From Labrenzia sp. VG12 (GTDB lineage: Bacteria; Pseudomonadota; Alphaproteobacteria; Rhizobiales; Stappiaceae): a stretch of 64,000 nucleotides of DNA. The translations under genes and the position numbers were made by a program. The stretch covers positions 2,232,001 through 2,296,000 of the forward strand of contig NZ_CP022529.1 of assembly GCF_002237595.1 (NCBI RefSeq), written 5' to 3'. Position 1 is the stretch's first letter. Every line of letters starts with the position of its first letter. The notes below the pieces were generated by a model. It was not told where the DNA came from. It saw nothing but the letters and a program-made list of their open reading frames with translations, and searched no databases. This document shows, piece by piece, positions 15,784-24,302 of the stretch.

Positions 15784-16845
15784 TTAAATGATCTCGTCCT
15801 CATCAAACAAGGGATCGGCCTCAAGTTGTGAGACAAGGCTGTCGAGCGTCAGTTCCGCATCGTATTTCTCGCTGACATCGGCAATGTGAAACAGGCCATC
15901 GCCTTCATTGACGACAGGCAGATTGGTGCGCCCGATGACAAGACCGCCGTACTCTGCAATCACCTCGCGCTCATTCTCGCCGAAGGGATCCGAGACGATG
16001 CCGAGCAGCATCTGCGGTTCGACCACATCGCCGATATATTTGAACGGCCGCAGCAGCCCGCCTGCCGGTGACCGCACCCAATAGCTTGACTTGGTCAGGA
16101 TCGACGGCGCTTTCGGCCGGGTAATGCCCTTCGCGCCAAGCATCTTGAGGGACCGCATCACCCGCAGGATGCCGGAAACGCCCGCGCGGATCGCCATCTC
16201 GTCAAACCGAAGCCCCTCGCCTGCCTCGAACACCAGAACGTCCGTGCCCTTGGACTGGGCTGCTTCCCGCATGGAACCTTCGCGCAGCTTGGAGGTCAGA
16301 ACAACCGGCGCGCCAAAAGCCTTTGCCAGCGTCAGCGTTTCCGGCCGCGACGGCGACACGCGGATCTGCGGCAGGTTGATCCGGTGGATCGCCGCCGAAT
16401 GCAGATCAATGCCGAAATCCGAGCGATTGACGATCTCCGTCATGAACAGGTTCGCCAGCCGCCCGGCCAGCGAACCGCGCTGACTGCCGGGGAAGGACCG
16501 GTTGAGATCGCGCCGGTCCGGCAGGTAGCGGGAATGGTTCAGGAAACCGAACGCATTGACGATCGGCACGACCAGCAGTGTGCCCTTCAGTTTCTCCAGC
16601 TCCGGGGCCTCGAGCTGCGGCGCCTTCAGAATCCGGCGCGCGATCTCCACCCCGATCACCTCATCTCCGTGAACCGCCGCGCTGACAAAAAGGACAGGGC
16701 CGGGCCGCCGCCCGTGCAGCACATGCACCGACATGGTGACGGGCGTATGATCCGACAGCACGCTGACCGGCAGGTCCACCGTGCGCCGTGTCCCGGGTGC
16801 AATCGAATGCTCACCGATCAGGAAGGGGTCGACTGTCTTTTTCAC
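15784..16845 (-). CDS. Succinylglutamate desuccinylase/aspartoacylase-family zinc hydrolase
   Basis: A 353-residue M14-type zinc hydrolase. Zinc ligands are in AVHGDEVIGVE (HxxE, about residue 58) and DLHSAAIHR (about 149); DRRDLNRSFPG is the substrate-binding Arg/Asn segment, and FEAGEG near 215 holds a candidate catalytic Glu. The C-terminal domain (about 240-353) contains RSPAGGLLRP and GDVVEPQ, a barrel typical of the AstE/AspA family. The gene starts with GTG that overlaps the TGA of the RimK-like gene (GTGA), so it is third in a coupled operon rimB-like/rimK-like/this gene. An action on amide- or glutamyl-linked adducts made by the ligase is inferred from context. Confidence 0.88.
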   Translation of the reverse strand: MKKTVDPFLIGEHSIAPGTRRTVDLPVSVLSDHTPVTMSVHVLHGRRPGPVLFVSAAVHGDEVIGVEIARRILKAPQLEAPELEKLKGTLLVVPIVNAFGFLNHSRYLPDRRDLNRSFPGSQRGSLAGRLANLFMTEIVNRSDFGIDLHSAAIHRINLPQIRVSPSRPETLTLAKAFGAPVVLTSKLREGSMREAAQSKGTDVLVFEAGEGLRFDEMAIRAGVSGILRVMRSLKMLGAKGITRPKAPSILTKSSYWVRSPAGGLLRPFKYIGDVVEPQMLLGIVSDPFGENEREVIAEYGGLVIGRTNLPVVNEGDGLFHIADVSEKYDAELTLDSLVSQLEADPLFDEDEII

Positions 16846-17747
16846 CCCTTGCCCTTCGTCTTGGTCTTTCCGGCCACCGCATGTTTGGCGAGAAAATCGA
16901 TGATCTTCCCGGCCGCATCGATCCCGGTCGCTTTTTCAACGCCCTCCAGGCCGGGCGAGGAGTTCACTTCCATCACGACAGCCCCGTGATTGGACCGGAG
17001 CATATCGACACCGCAGACATTGAGCCCCATCGTTTTGGCAGCCCGAACGGCGGTGGAGCGTTCCTCCGGGGAGATCTTGATCGGCTTGGCGCTGCCGCCG
17101 CGGTGAAGATTGGAGCGAAACTCACCTTCGGCCCCTGTCCGCTGCATGGCAGCAATCACCTTGCCGCCGACAACGATTGCCCGAATATCCGAGCCCCCTG
17201 CTTCCTTGATGAATTCCTGCACCAGAATATTCACATTGGCACCGCGAAAGGCCTCGATGACCGACTTTGCCGAGCGTTCCGTATCGGCGAGGACCACGCC
17301 GATGCCCTGCGTGCCTTCCAGAAGCTTGATCACGACGGGTGCCCCGCCGGCCGTCTGCAGCACTTCCTCCGTCATCTTCGGATCATGGGCAAAGGTTGTC
17401 ACCGGCAGGCCAATGCCGTCCCGCGCGAGCAGCTGCATGGACCGCAGCTTGTCGCGCGAGCGACCGATGGCAACCGATTCATTCAGCGGATAGACGCCCA
17501 TCATCTCGAACTGGCGCAGCACCGCCAGGCCGTAGAAGGTCACCGACGCACCGATCCGCGGGATCACCGCGTCATAGCCGGTCAGCTTGTCACCGTTGTA
17601 GTAGATTTCGGGTCGCCTGGAGGCGATGTTCATGTAGCAGCGCAGCGTGTTGATGATGTCCAGCTGGTAGCCGCGTTCCTCCGCGGCTTCCTTCAGGCGC
17701 CGGTGCGAATAGAGCTCCGGGTTCCGGGCCATCATTGCAATCTTCAT
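16842..17747 (-). CDS. rimK: RimK-family ATP-grasp amino-acid ligase
   Basis: A 301-residue ATP-grasp protein matching RimK, which adds glutamate residues to the C-terminus of ribosomal protein S6 in E. coli. Key segments are the N-terminal MKIAMMARNPELYSHRRL, INTLRCYMNI, VIPRIGAS, the ATP-binding VVIKLLEGTQGIGV (about 133-146), LVQEFIKEAGGSDIRAIVVG and the metal-binding VMEVNSSPGLEG (about 255). The start at 17747 was chosen because AGGGG lies 9 bases upstream; an ATG nine bases earlier touches that site. It lies between a RimB-like aspartic protease gene and an AstE-like hydrolase gene. The substrate could be S6 or another protein or small molecule. Confidence 0.88.
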   Translation of the reverse strand: MKIAMMARNPELYSHRRLKEAAEERGYQLDIINTLRCYMNIASRRPEIYYNGDKLTGYDAVIPRIGASVTFYGLAVLRQFEMMGVYPLNESVAIGRSRDKLRSMQLLARDGIGLPVTTFAHDPKMTEEVLQTAGGAPVVIKLLEGTQGIGVVLADTERSAKSVIEAFRGANVNILVQEFIKEAGGSDIRAIVVGGKVIAAMQRTGAEGEFRSNLHRGGSAKPIKISPEERSTAVRAAKTMGLNVCGVDMLRSNHGAVVMEVNSSPGLEGVEKATGIDAAGKIIDFLAKHAVAGKTKTKGKG

Positions 17748-17800
17748 GAATCTCATCCCCTGCTCTCGGCCTTCAAACAGGCCGCTGCCTGACATCGACT

Positions 17801-18274
17801 TCAGTGTTGGGTAACCGGTGCGGGCTTGCCGGCCAGAAAGGACCGGCCGGCATTCACCAGGACATTGCGCCGACGAATTGCCGTTCGCCCGAGGATCATG
17901 TCGAAGCCCATATTGCTCCGGTCCGCGAGCGACACATCCACGTGCCAGTGATGGGTGCCAAGATGAAGCAGGGTTCTGATCACCACCCGGCTTTCCGGCA
18001 CGCCGCCTGTGTTCTTGATGTTCCGCTCATCCAGAACGGGCACTTCGACCCGAAAGTCACTGTGATGCCTGGAGGCAGGAACCCGGAAACGCACCCAACG
18101 CGCGCCATCCCGGTTGAACAGTTCCTGCTCCTCGGCGTGAAGTGCCGATGTGCGGGCGCCGGTGTCGATCTTGGCACGCATGTCAAAGACGCCAAGTTCC
18201 GGCAGGCTGACAATTTCGCGCCAGCCGATAATGTCGGCCGAAACGGCCGGGCGGACTGATTTTGTCCTTGTCAT
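17801..18274 (-). CDS. rimB: RimB-like retropepsin-fold aspartic protease (Zn_protease/DUF785 family)
   Basis: A 157-residue protein of the family formerly called ATP-dependent zinc protease. Members including Pseudomonas RimB are retropepsin-like aspartic peptidases. The catalytic motif is KIDTGARTSALHA (DTGA at about residues 37-40), and the C-terminal FDMILGRTAI corresponds to the second conserved region. In Pseudomonas, RimB acts with RimK to trim poly-glutamate tails from ribosomal protein S6. Here the gene precedes rimK by about 50 bases on the same strand, in the same order. The pairing supports a write-and-erase role in glutamylation. The ATG at 18274 has no strong ribosome site. Confidence 0.8.
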   Translation of the reverse strand: MTRTKSVRPAVSADIIGWREIVSLPELGVFDMRAKIDTGARTSALHAEEQELFNRDGARWVRFRVPASRHHSDFRVEVPVLDERNIKNTGGVPESRVVIRTLLHLGTHHWHVDVSLADRSNMGFDMILGRTAIRRRNVLVNAGRSFLAGKPAPVTQH

Positions 18275-18415
18275 TCAATAAGTTCCCAGCACCTTCTTCT
18301 ACGGAAGGCATGTCGCGACCACCCTCGGTTTCGAGCATGGCACGGCATCGGGATCGGCGCAATACGGGGGCGCCACGAGGCCCGACCGCAATCAGCAACC
18401 GGCCCCGTCTCGGGA

Positions 18416-19000
18416 TCAGGAATAAGGGTTTTTCGGGCTTCGGTCGTCCGACAGGCTGCGCCGTGTCTCCCGCGTCAGAAGTTCGATCGCATCGGCCAGA
18501 TGAACTTCCTGGATATTGTAGTCGCCGCGCGCCACCCGGATCCGGTGCGCCTCCAGCATGACTTCGCCCATCTGGACACCTTCAGGTGGTTTGAACCGGT
18601 AACTTGCCAGTTCGATCAGAAGACCCAGCGGATCGCGGAAATAGATGGAATCCATGAAACCGCGATCCTTCGGCCCGCTGTGCTCGATGCCGCGTGCCTC
18701 CAGCCGCTCGGCGATCTGGCGGAATGTCGCCTGCGAAACATCAAGTGCCAGATGGTGGACGCAGCCGATGGTCTGCGGCGCCGGCTCCGGATCCGGCTTG
18801 CGCTCCTCGTTGGTGAAGATCGTGATCAGCCGACCATCGCCGGGGTCAAAATAGAGATGGCTCTGGTTGGGATCATCCAGATTGGGCTGTTCGAAAACAA
18901 AGGGCATGCCAAGCACGCCTTCCCAGAAATCGATGGATGTCTGCCGGTCCGCCCCGGTCAGCGTGATGTGGTGAATGCCCTGTGTCTGGATTTTCTGCAT
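18416..19000 (-). CDS. VOC-family (glyoxalase/dioxygenase superfamily) protein
   Basis: A 194-residue vicinal-oxygen-chelate protein. It begins MQKIQTQGIHHITLTGAD, with the first metal His in IHHITL. The second half has GCVHHLALDV and the Glu in GLLIELASYRF, giving two beta-alpha-beta-beta-beta modules with a His/His/Glu metal site. An extra C-terminal tail of about 50 residues follows. The start at 19000 has a strong GGGAGGAAGG upstream. The frame stays open far beyond this start, but that extension runs through the repeat region and a divergent gene and is not coding. It could be a ring-cleaving dioxygenase or glyoxalase-like isomerase; the substrate is not predictable. Confidence 0.88.
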   Translation of the reverse strand: MQKIQTQGIHHITLTGADRQTSIDFWEGVLGMPFVFEQPNLDDPNQSHLYFDPGDGRLITIFTNEERKPDPEPAPQTIGCVHHLALDVSQATFRQIAERLEARGIEHSGPKDRGFMDSIYFRDPLGLLIELASYRFKPPEGVQMGEVMLEAHRIRVARGDYNIQEVHLADAIELLTRETRRSLSDDRSPKNPYS

Positions 19001-19189
19001 GGCCTTCCTCCCTCGGTTTTCCAGAAAAGTATGGGCCACAAGGCGCAGAAGACAAACCGGGCCTCTTCCTTTCGCCCTCAAAACCGCTAGACTTGTTGCA
19101 AGCGCAACAATCCGCTCTTCTTGAGCCACGCCCCTGCTCCGGCCCTGTCGGGACCGCCGCATGCGCATGCCGTCCGGCAAGGAACATAA

Positions 19190-20170
19190 ATGGACATGCC
19201 AGCCAAGGACCCCGCCCCCGACAAGGCGCGTGGCAACCCGATCCAGCGACACTTCACCCGCATGACGGCCAATTTGCCTTCCAATACCATCGGTGCGCTC
19301 TGGATCCTTTTGGCTGCCTTCCTGTTCTCGATCATGGTGACCATGATCAAGTTTCTCGGTCAGGATCTGTCTGTTTTTCAGATCCTGGTGGTTCGCCAGG
19401 CCATCATGCTGGCCATTGTTGCCCCCACGATCCTGCGCGGTCTGCCCGGGTCGCTGGCCACCAAACGGCCGGGCCTGCAGCTGACCCGCATTCTGTTCGC
19501 CTCCACCGCCATGCTGTGCGGCTTCACCGCCGTCATCGAAATGCCGCTGGCCGACGCGACGGCAATCAGCTTTTCCAAGACGTTCTTCATCACCATTTTC
19601 GCCATCTGGCTCCTGGGTGAAACCGTCGGGGTGCATCGCTGGGGCGCAACCATCATCGGCTTTCTCGGCGTTGTGCTGATGCTGCGCCCGGACGGTGAAG
19701 GCCTGATCGATCCTTACGCCCTGCTGGCAATTGCCGGGGCCGCCTGTGCCGGCATGGTGATGATCGTCGTGCGCCTCCTGACCCGCACAGATCCGCCGGT
19801 GACCATCCTGACCTACCAGGCATTTGGCGTCGGCCTGATCATGGCGGCACCTGCGGTCTACACCTGGCAGGCACCGACCCTTGGCCAGTGGGGCCTGCTC
19901 CTGGTGATCGGCGCCATATCCTGGGCCGCGCAAATGGCCAATATTCGCGCCTTCAAGGCCGGAGAAGCCACGGCGATCGCCTCGCTCGACTACACACGGC
20001 TGCTCTACGCCACGATCTTCGGCGCGCTGGTCTTCAGCCAGTGGCCAAGGGTGGAAACGCTGATCGGCGCCGCCATCATCATCGCCGCCTCGATCTACAC
20101 GGTCCGCCGCGAAGCCAAGCGCGGCCGGGAACTGGCCCGGGCGTCTGACGGCCGCGGGTATAACAGCTAG
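19190..20170 (+). CDS. EamA/DMT-family transporter
   Basis: A 326-residue inner-membrane protein with about ten helices in two EamA repeats (about 33-165 and 180-305). Signatures are TIGALWILLAAFLFSIMVTM in helix 1, ILVVRQAIMLAIV in helix 2, EMPLADATAISFSKTFF in helix 4 and YTRLLYATIFGALVFSQWP in helix 9. The start at 19190 follows AAGGA with a 6-base gap. It diverges from the VOC gene, with about 190 bases between them. It is similar in build to the DMT gene near 11 kb but clearly a separate paralogue. The substrate is unknown. Confidence 0.88.
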   Translation: MDMPAKDPAPDKARGNPIQRHFTRMTANLPSNTIGALWILLAAFLFSIMVTMIKFLGQDLSVFQILVVRQAIMLAIVAPTILRGLPGSLATKRPGLQLTRILFASTAMLCGFTAVIEMPLADATAISFSKTFFITIFAIWLLGETVGVHRWGATIIGFLGVVLMLRPDGEGLIDPYALLAIAGAACAGMVMIVVRLLTRTDPPVTILTYQAFGVGLIMAAPAVYTWQAPTLGQWGLLLVIGAISWAAQMANIRAFKAGEATAIASLDYTRLLYATIFGALVFSQWPRVETLIGAAIIIAASIYTVRREAKRGRELARASDGRGYNS

Positions 20171-20220
20171 GAAATCTGCCCACGTTCCTGAAGTTTGGGC
20201 GGCAGCCACCAAGCTCTCGA

Positions 20221-20251
20221 TTGTCATCGCCGCGCAGGCGGGGACCCAGTA
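20221..20251 (-). repeat. REP-like palindromic element, first of the cluster
   Basis: TTGTCATCGCCG ... GGGACCCAGTA, the same terminal words as the 41-bp element at 10739-10779, with a shorter centre. It faces the element at 20332-20372 in inverted orientation, and the tandem 21-mers start inside it. Confidence 0.8.
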
Positions 20252-20302
20252 AACGCAGGCGGGGACCCAGTAAACGCAGGCGGGGACCCAGTAAACGCAG
20301 GC
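20233..20302 (+). repeat. Tandem 21-bp repeat, three copies plus a partial fourth
   Basis: The unit CGCAGGCGGGGACCCAGTAA(A) repeats exactly at 20233, 20254 and 20275, with a 7-base partial copy at 20296. It is one arm of the REP-like element amplified in tandem. Confidence 0.95.
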
Positions 20303-20331
20303 ATCTCGGTGAAAAAACGTCGACCGGTGTC

Positions 20332-20372
20332 TACTGGATCCCGGTCTTGGCGTACGCCAACCGGGATGACAA
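20332..20372 (+). repeat. REP-like palindromic element, 41 bp
   Basis: TACTGGATCCCGG ... CCGGGATGACAA. It has the same length and ends as 10350-10390, with a diverged centre (GTCTTGGCGTACGCCAA in place of ACTTGGCTACGCCAAT). Confidence 0.85.
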
Positions 20373-20652
20373 ATCAGCAGGCGCCGAACGTCAGGGCGCA
20401 CGATCAACGCTCGCTCGCATTGCCTTCGTCATCCCATGGCTTGACCATGGGATCCATGCCATGGGCTCTCCGCGGACAGGGCGGCGCTCGAGGCGACGAA
20501 ACGGCATGGATTGCAGGGTCGAGCCCTGCAATGACAAAAATGGATAAACCGTGCGGCAGTCTTGCAATGTCATCCCCGCGCAGGCGGGAACCCGGGAAGC
20601 CTCATGGTCTCTTTTCGTACCCGACTGTTACCTCTCAAGTGTCCCGGGTCTC
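20367..20652. repeat. Long direct repeat, copy 1 (about 286 bp)
   Basis: Runs from TGACAAATCAGCAGGCGCCG to GTCCCGGGTCTC and is roughly 90 percent identical by eye to 20672-20962. It contains nested palindromes, for example ATCCCATGG CTTGA CCATGGGAT and TTGCAGGG TCGAG CCCTGCAA, plus a GTCATCCCCGCGCAGGCGGG element. No protein-coding potential is seen. Confidence 0.9.
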
Positions 20653-20671
20653 ATCTGCGCTGCATCCGGGG

Positions 20672-20962
20672 TGACAAACAGCTGGCGCCGAACGTCAGGG
20701 CGCACGAACACCGCTCGCTCGCACTGCCTTCGTCGTCCCATGGCTTGACCATGGGATCCATGCCATGAGCTCTCCGCAGACAGGGCTGCGCTCAAGGCGA
20801 CGAAACGGCATGGATTGCAGGGTCGAGCACTGCAATGACGAAAATGGATAAACCGTGCGGCAGTCTTGCAATGTCATCCCCGCGCAGGCGGGAACCCGGG
20901 AAACCTCACGTCTCTGTTCGTACCCGACTGTTACCTCCCAGTTGTCCCGGGTCCCGGGTCTC
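20672..20962. repeat. Long direct repeat, copy 2 (about 290 bp)
   Basis: Second copy of the block at 20367-20652, with scattered substitutions and a small duplication of GTCCCGG near its end. Together with the preceding REP-like elements it fills the space between the DMT transporter and the acyl-CoA ligase gene, where no gene is present. Confidence 0.9.
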
Positions 20963-21065
20963 CGCTTCGCTTCGCCCGGAATGACAGCCAGGGCATGCGT
21001 TGGTCCAGAACCACGAAACGCGCGTCGGGGACGCGCGTTTCAAGACGGACAGATTTTAGCCTACC

Positions 21066-22736
21066 TCAAGCACTCTTGGCTTCGGCCATCGCCCGTTTCT
21101 GGGCTTCTTCTTCGACAAGTTCCTTCTTGGAGAGCTTGCCGACCATGGTCTTGGGCAGCTCGTCGCGGAACTCGAATTCCCTTGGCAGCTCAATGGTCGA
21201 CAGATGATCCTTCAGAAAGGTCTTCATCTCCTCGGCAGTCATTGAATAGCCGTCCTTCAGCTTGATGAAGGCCTTTGGTGTCTGGCCGCGATATTCGTCC
21301 GGGACGGCAATGACGATGGTCTCGTCAACGGCCTCGTTCTGATAGATCGCTTCCTCGATGACACGCGGATAAACATTGTAGCCGGAGCACAGGATCAGGT
21401 CCTTGATGCGGTCGACGAGATAGATGAAACCGTCCTCGTCGATATAGCCGACATCGCCGGTATGGAGATAACCGTCCTCGGTGATCGTGTCGGCCGTGGC
21501 GTCATCGCGCTTCCAGTAGCCCTTCATGATCTGCGGGCCGTGCAGCATCAATTCGCCCTTTTCGCCCTGCGCCACCTCGGTAACCCGGTCCTCGATGCTG
21601 ACGAAGCGTGCCTTGGTGCCTGGGGCAAGACGCCCGATGGAACCGGCGCGGCGATTTTCATCGAGCGGATTGACGGCAGCAACAGGTGAGGATTCCGTCA
21701 AACCATAGCCCTCTACCAGGACGCAGCCGGTGATCTTTTCGAAACTCTCCTTCACCTCGACCGGAAGCGGTGCACCACCGGACAGACACAGCCGGATGCT
21801 GGTGAGGTCGTATTTCTCGGTCATGGGCGAATTGTTGATCGCCGTATAGATGGTCGGCACGCCCGGAAACAGGGTCACTTTCTTGCGGACGATCGCATCC
21901 AGCAGGGCTTTCAGCTCGAAGCGCGGCTGCAGCACCATTTCAGCGCCCAGGATAATGGAGAGGTTCTGGGCCACCGTCATGGCAAAGACATGGAAGAACG
22001 GCAGAACGCAGAGCATCCTCTCTTCGCCCGGTTTGGCCTTTTCGAAGATGCAGCGCATCTGCTCGATATTGGCCGCCAGGTTCTTGTGCGTCAGCATGGC
22101 GCCCTTCGGCACACCGGTGGTGCCGCCGGTATATTGCAGAACGGCGATGGACTCGTTCACATCAATATCGACCGGCTTCGGCGTGTTGCCGCTGGTCTGC
22201 AGGTCGTCGAACCAGATATGGGCGTCATCCTTCGGGATGTCGGCCAGCTCCTTGCGCTTGAACAGGCTGAACAACACCTTCTTGACGCTCGGCAGGCAGA
22301 AACTCATCGGACAGACGATGATCTTGTCGAGGATCTTTTCCTTCCGGACCTCTTCGACCTTGTCGTAGATGACCTTCAGATCCATGGTCACCATGATCCG
22401 CACGTCGGCGTCACGTGCCTGGAAGGAGATTTCCCGCTCCACATAAAGCGGATTGAAGTTGGCAACCGTGGCACCGATCTTCAGGATCGCGAAGTAGAAG
22501 ATCGTGTAATAGGGCGTGTTGGGCAGGCACAGCCCGACATTGACACCGGGCCCGACGCCCATCGCCTGAAGGCCAGCCGCGGTGCGATCGACCAGTTCGC
22601 CGATCTCCGCATAGGTCCAGACCTTGCCCATGAAATCGGCGGCCGGGCGCGCACCGAACTCGGAAACGGTCGTTTCGAGATACTCGTGTACTGGACGGGG
22701 CACAAACGCCGCGTTCCACTCCTCCGCAGTCGTCAT
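21066..22736 (-). CDS. fadD: Long-chain fatty acid-CoA ligase
   Basis: A 556-residue member of the ANL adenylating superfamily. It contains the AMP-binding P-loop LQYTGGTTGVPKGAMLTHKN (about 207-226), YGLTESSP (about 348), the LHTGDVGYIDEDGF hinge region (about 432), KDLILCSGYNVYP and the C-terminal LPKTMVGKLSKKEL with the catalytic Lys. The size and motifs match FadD, which activates fatty acids to acyl-CoA for beta-oxidation at the inner membrane. The start at 22736 follows GGAGAA by 6 bases; the frame is open further upstream but without support. It has no operon partner. Another medium-to-long-chain acid is possible as substrate. Confidence 0.92.
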   Translation of the reverse strand: MTTAEEWNAAFVPRPVHEYLETTVSEFGARPAADFMGKVWTYAEIGELVDRTAAGLQAMGVGPGVNVGLCLPNTPYYTIFYFAILKIGATVANFNPLYVEREISFQARDADVRIMVTMDLKVIYDKVEEVRKEKILDKIIVCPMSFCLPSVKKVLFSLFKRKELADIPKDDAHIWFDDLQTSGNTPKPVDIDVNESIAVLQYTGGTTGVPKGAMLTHKNLAANIEQMRCIFEKAKPGEERMLCVLPFFHVFAMTVAQNLSIILGAEMVLQPRFELKALLDAIVRKKVTLFPGVPTIYTAINNSPMTEKYDLTSIRLCLSGGAPLPVEVKESFEKITGCVLVEGYGLTESSPVAAVNPLDENRRAGSIGRLAPGTKARFVSIEDRVTEVAQGEKGELMLHGPQIMKGYWKRDDATADTITEDGYLHTGDVGYIDEDGFIYLVDRIKDLILCSGYNVYPRVIEEAIYQNEAVDETIVIAVPDEYRGQTPKAFIKLKDGYSMTAEEMKTFLKDHLSTIELPREFEFRDELPKTMVGKLSKKELVEEEAQKRAMAEAKSA

Positions 22737-23039
22737 AAAGTTCTCCAACGCGTTTTTATGCCACTCGTGCGGGCGGGTCTTCGACCTGAAATCCGGTTCT
22801 GCGCCTCCACGCGCCAACCGGACATTCCCCCCTCCGGATCCCGTCCGCCAATGTGGCATTGCCTCTTTGGGTGCCTCCTGACATGACGCAACCTTCCGCA
22901 AACGTCAACTCGCGACGTAACGACACCTCGGCACTTTTTTGCACCTGCACAGTCTGATCTGTTAGATAAGACGGCGGCAGGAAATGGCAATAGCGTCGCC
23001 AAATCAAAAGCTTATCCCGTTGGAAAGCTTGCCGGAAAA
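22737..23039. other. Intergenic region upstream of fadD, no gene seen
   Basis: About 300 bases between the fadD start and the stop of the AAA ATPase gene, both leftward. The distance suggests a separate fadD promoter here. No clear operator or terminator was identified. Confidence 0.4.
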
Positions 23040-24197
23040 TTATCGCTTCGGCCAGACCCATTTAGGTGTATCCGCGCCATCCACAACCGTCTCACCCAGC
23101 TCTTTTCGCAAATCATAGCGCAGACAGCCGGGTTCACAGGCCAGTTCGTCGACCAGGACACCGGCATGCGACACGACGATCACCTGCGTCTTTTGAGCCG
23201 CCTTTGCGATCAGCCGGGCGAGCGGTTCCAGCAGCGCCGGATGCAGACTGGTTTCCGGCTCGTTCAGTACGATCAGTGGAGCGGGTCTCGGCGACAGAAG
23301 GGCTGCGGTCAGAAGCAGATAGCGCAGCGTACCATCGGAGAGTTCACTCGCCCGAAGCGATCTTAACAGCCCCTTCTGCCGCATCAGCAACTCAAAATAA
23401 CCGTCATTCACCGAGATCTCGATGGCAGCGCCCGGAAAGGCATCGTCGATGGCCTCGGCCAGCTCCTGTTCATCGCCGATCTCCTGGATGGTCTGGAGCG
23501 CGGCGGCCAGGTCGCCGCCATCGCCGCTCAAGACGGGCGTGCGCGTGCCAATTTTTGGGAACCTTGCCGGTGCCTCGCGATCGGTGCGCAGATGATCGTA
23601 GAAACGCCAGGCTCGCATGCGTTCACGCATCACCAGCAGTTCCAGCCCGTCCTTCGGGTCTGCCGCATGGGTCATCATGCTGTCGAACCGCGCCAGGGTC
23701 TGCAGAACGGGGATCCTCTGTCCCCGCTCGTTCAAGACCCTGACGGTCGGACCGTTGCGCCCGGCGATCTCGTTGGACCGGGACAGGGCCTCACCTGCCC
23801 ACAGCGCTTCCGCCTTGATTTCCGGATCCATCGAAAACAGCGAACCGCCGGCATCCGCCGGCAATCCGAGATCGATGGCATAGCCGTAATCCTCGTCGGC
23901 AAAGCCGAGTTTCAGGCTGACGACATTCTTGCGCACGGTGCCCTGCACCGGCATCTCACCGCGCTTCATCGCCCGTGAAAAGGCTTCCGGTCCCGCCCAG
24001 AGTGTTGAGTTCAAGCCGCCTTCTGCAGCCAGCGAGGCGATTGCCTGGCCCTGGGCCACCTCGGCCAGCAACCGGATTGACCGGTAGAGACTCGATTTGC
24101 CGCTGCCATTCGCCCCGGTCACAAGCGTGATCCGGTCCAACGGCAAAACCAGGTCGCGCAGGGAACGGTAACCGGAGACCGCAAGAGTGAGAATCAT
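23040..24197 (-). CDS. AAA-family ATPase, RecF/OLD-like, orphan
   Basis: A 385-residue ABC-type (SMC/RecF-like) ATPase. Walker A is GANGSGKSS (residues 29-37), the signature-like motif is ELSDGTLRYLLL (about 288), Walker B is PLIVLNEPETSLHP (about 309-322), and the switch His is in VIVVSHAGVL. The central 200 residues are a variable insertion in place of a long coiled coil. Stand-alone members of this family occur widely in bacteria, and some act in DNA repair or phage defence with a nuclease partner. No TOPRIM domain or adjacent nuclease gene is seen here. The start at 24197 is the only one that keeps the N-terminal strand. Confidence 0.82.
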   Translation of the reverse strand: MILTLAVSGYRSLRDLVLPLDRITLVTGANGSGKSSLYRSIRLLAEVAQGQAIASLAAEGGLNSTLWAGPEAFSRAMKRGEMPVQGTVRKNVVSLKLGFADEDYGYAIDLGLPADAGGSLFSMDPEIKAEALWAGEALSRSNEIAGRNGPTVRVLNERGQRIPVLQTLARFDSMMTHAADPKDGLELLVMRERMRAWRFYDHLRTDREAPARFPKIGTRTPVLSGDGGDLAAALQTIQEIGDEQELAEAIDDAFPGAAIEISVNDGYFELLMRQKGLLRSLRASELSDGTLRYLLLTAALLSPRPAPLIVLNEPETSLHPALLEPLARLIAKAAQKTQVIVVSHAGVLVDELACEPGCLRYDLRKELGETVVDGADTPKWVWPKR

Positions 24198-24302
24198 GAA
24201 AGAACTGCCTTAAACCTGAAAATGTGCCATCATGCGGGAAATGGGGAAATAGCCGGACCTTGCGGCGTTTTCGTGCTGGTCCGGCAACAGGTGCCGGGGC
24301 CG

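Noticed and set aside
20233..20302. Short CRISPR-like array
   Set aside because: The 21-bp units are directly adjacent with no spacers, and no cas genes are present; it is a tandem duplication of a REP-like arm.
18416..20407. 663-codon leftward frame that includes the VOC gene
   Set aside because: Only the last 194 codons are a real gene with a strong ribosome site at 19000. The rest is antisense to the DMT transporter and passes through tandem repeats.
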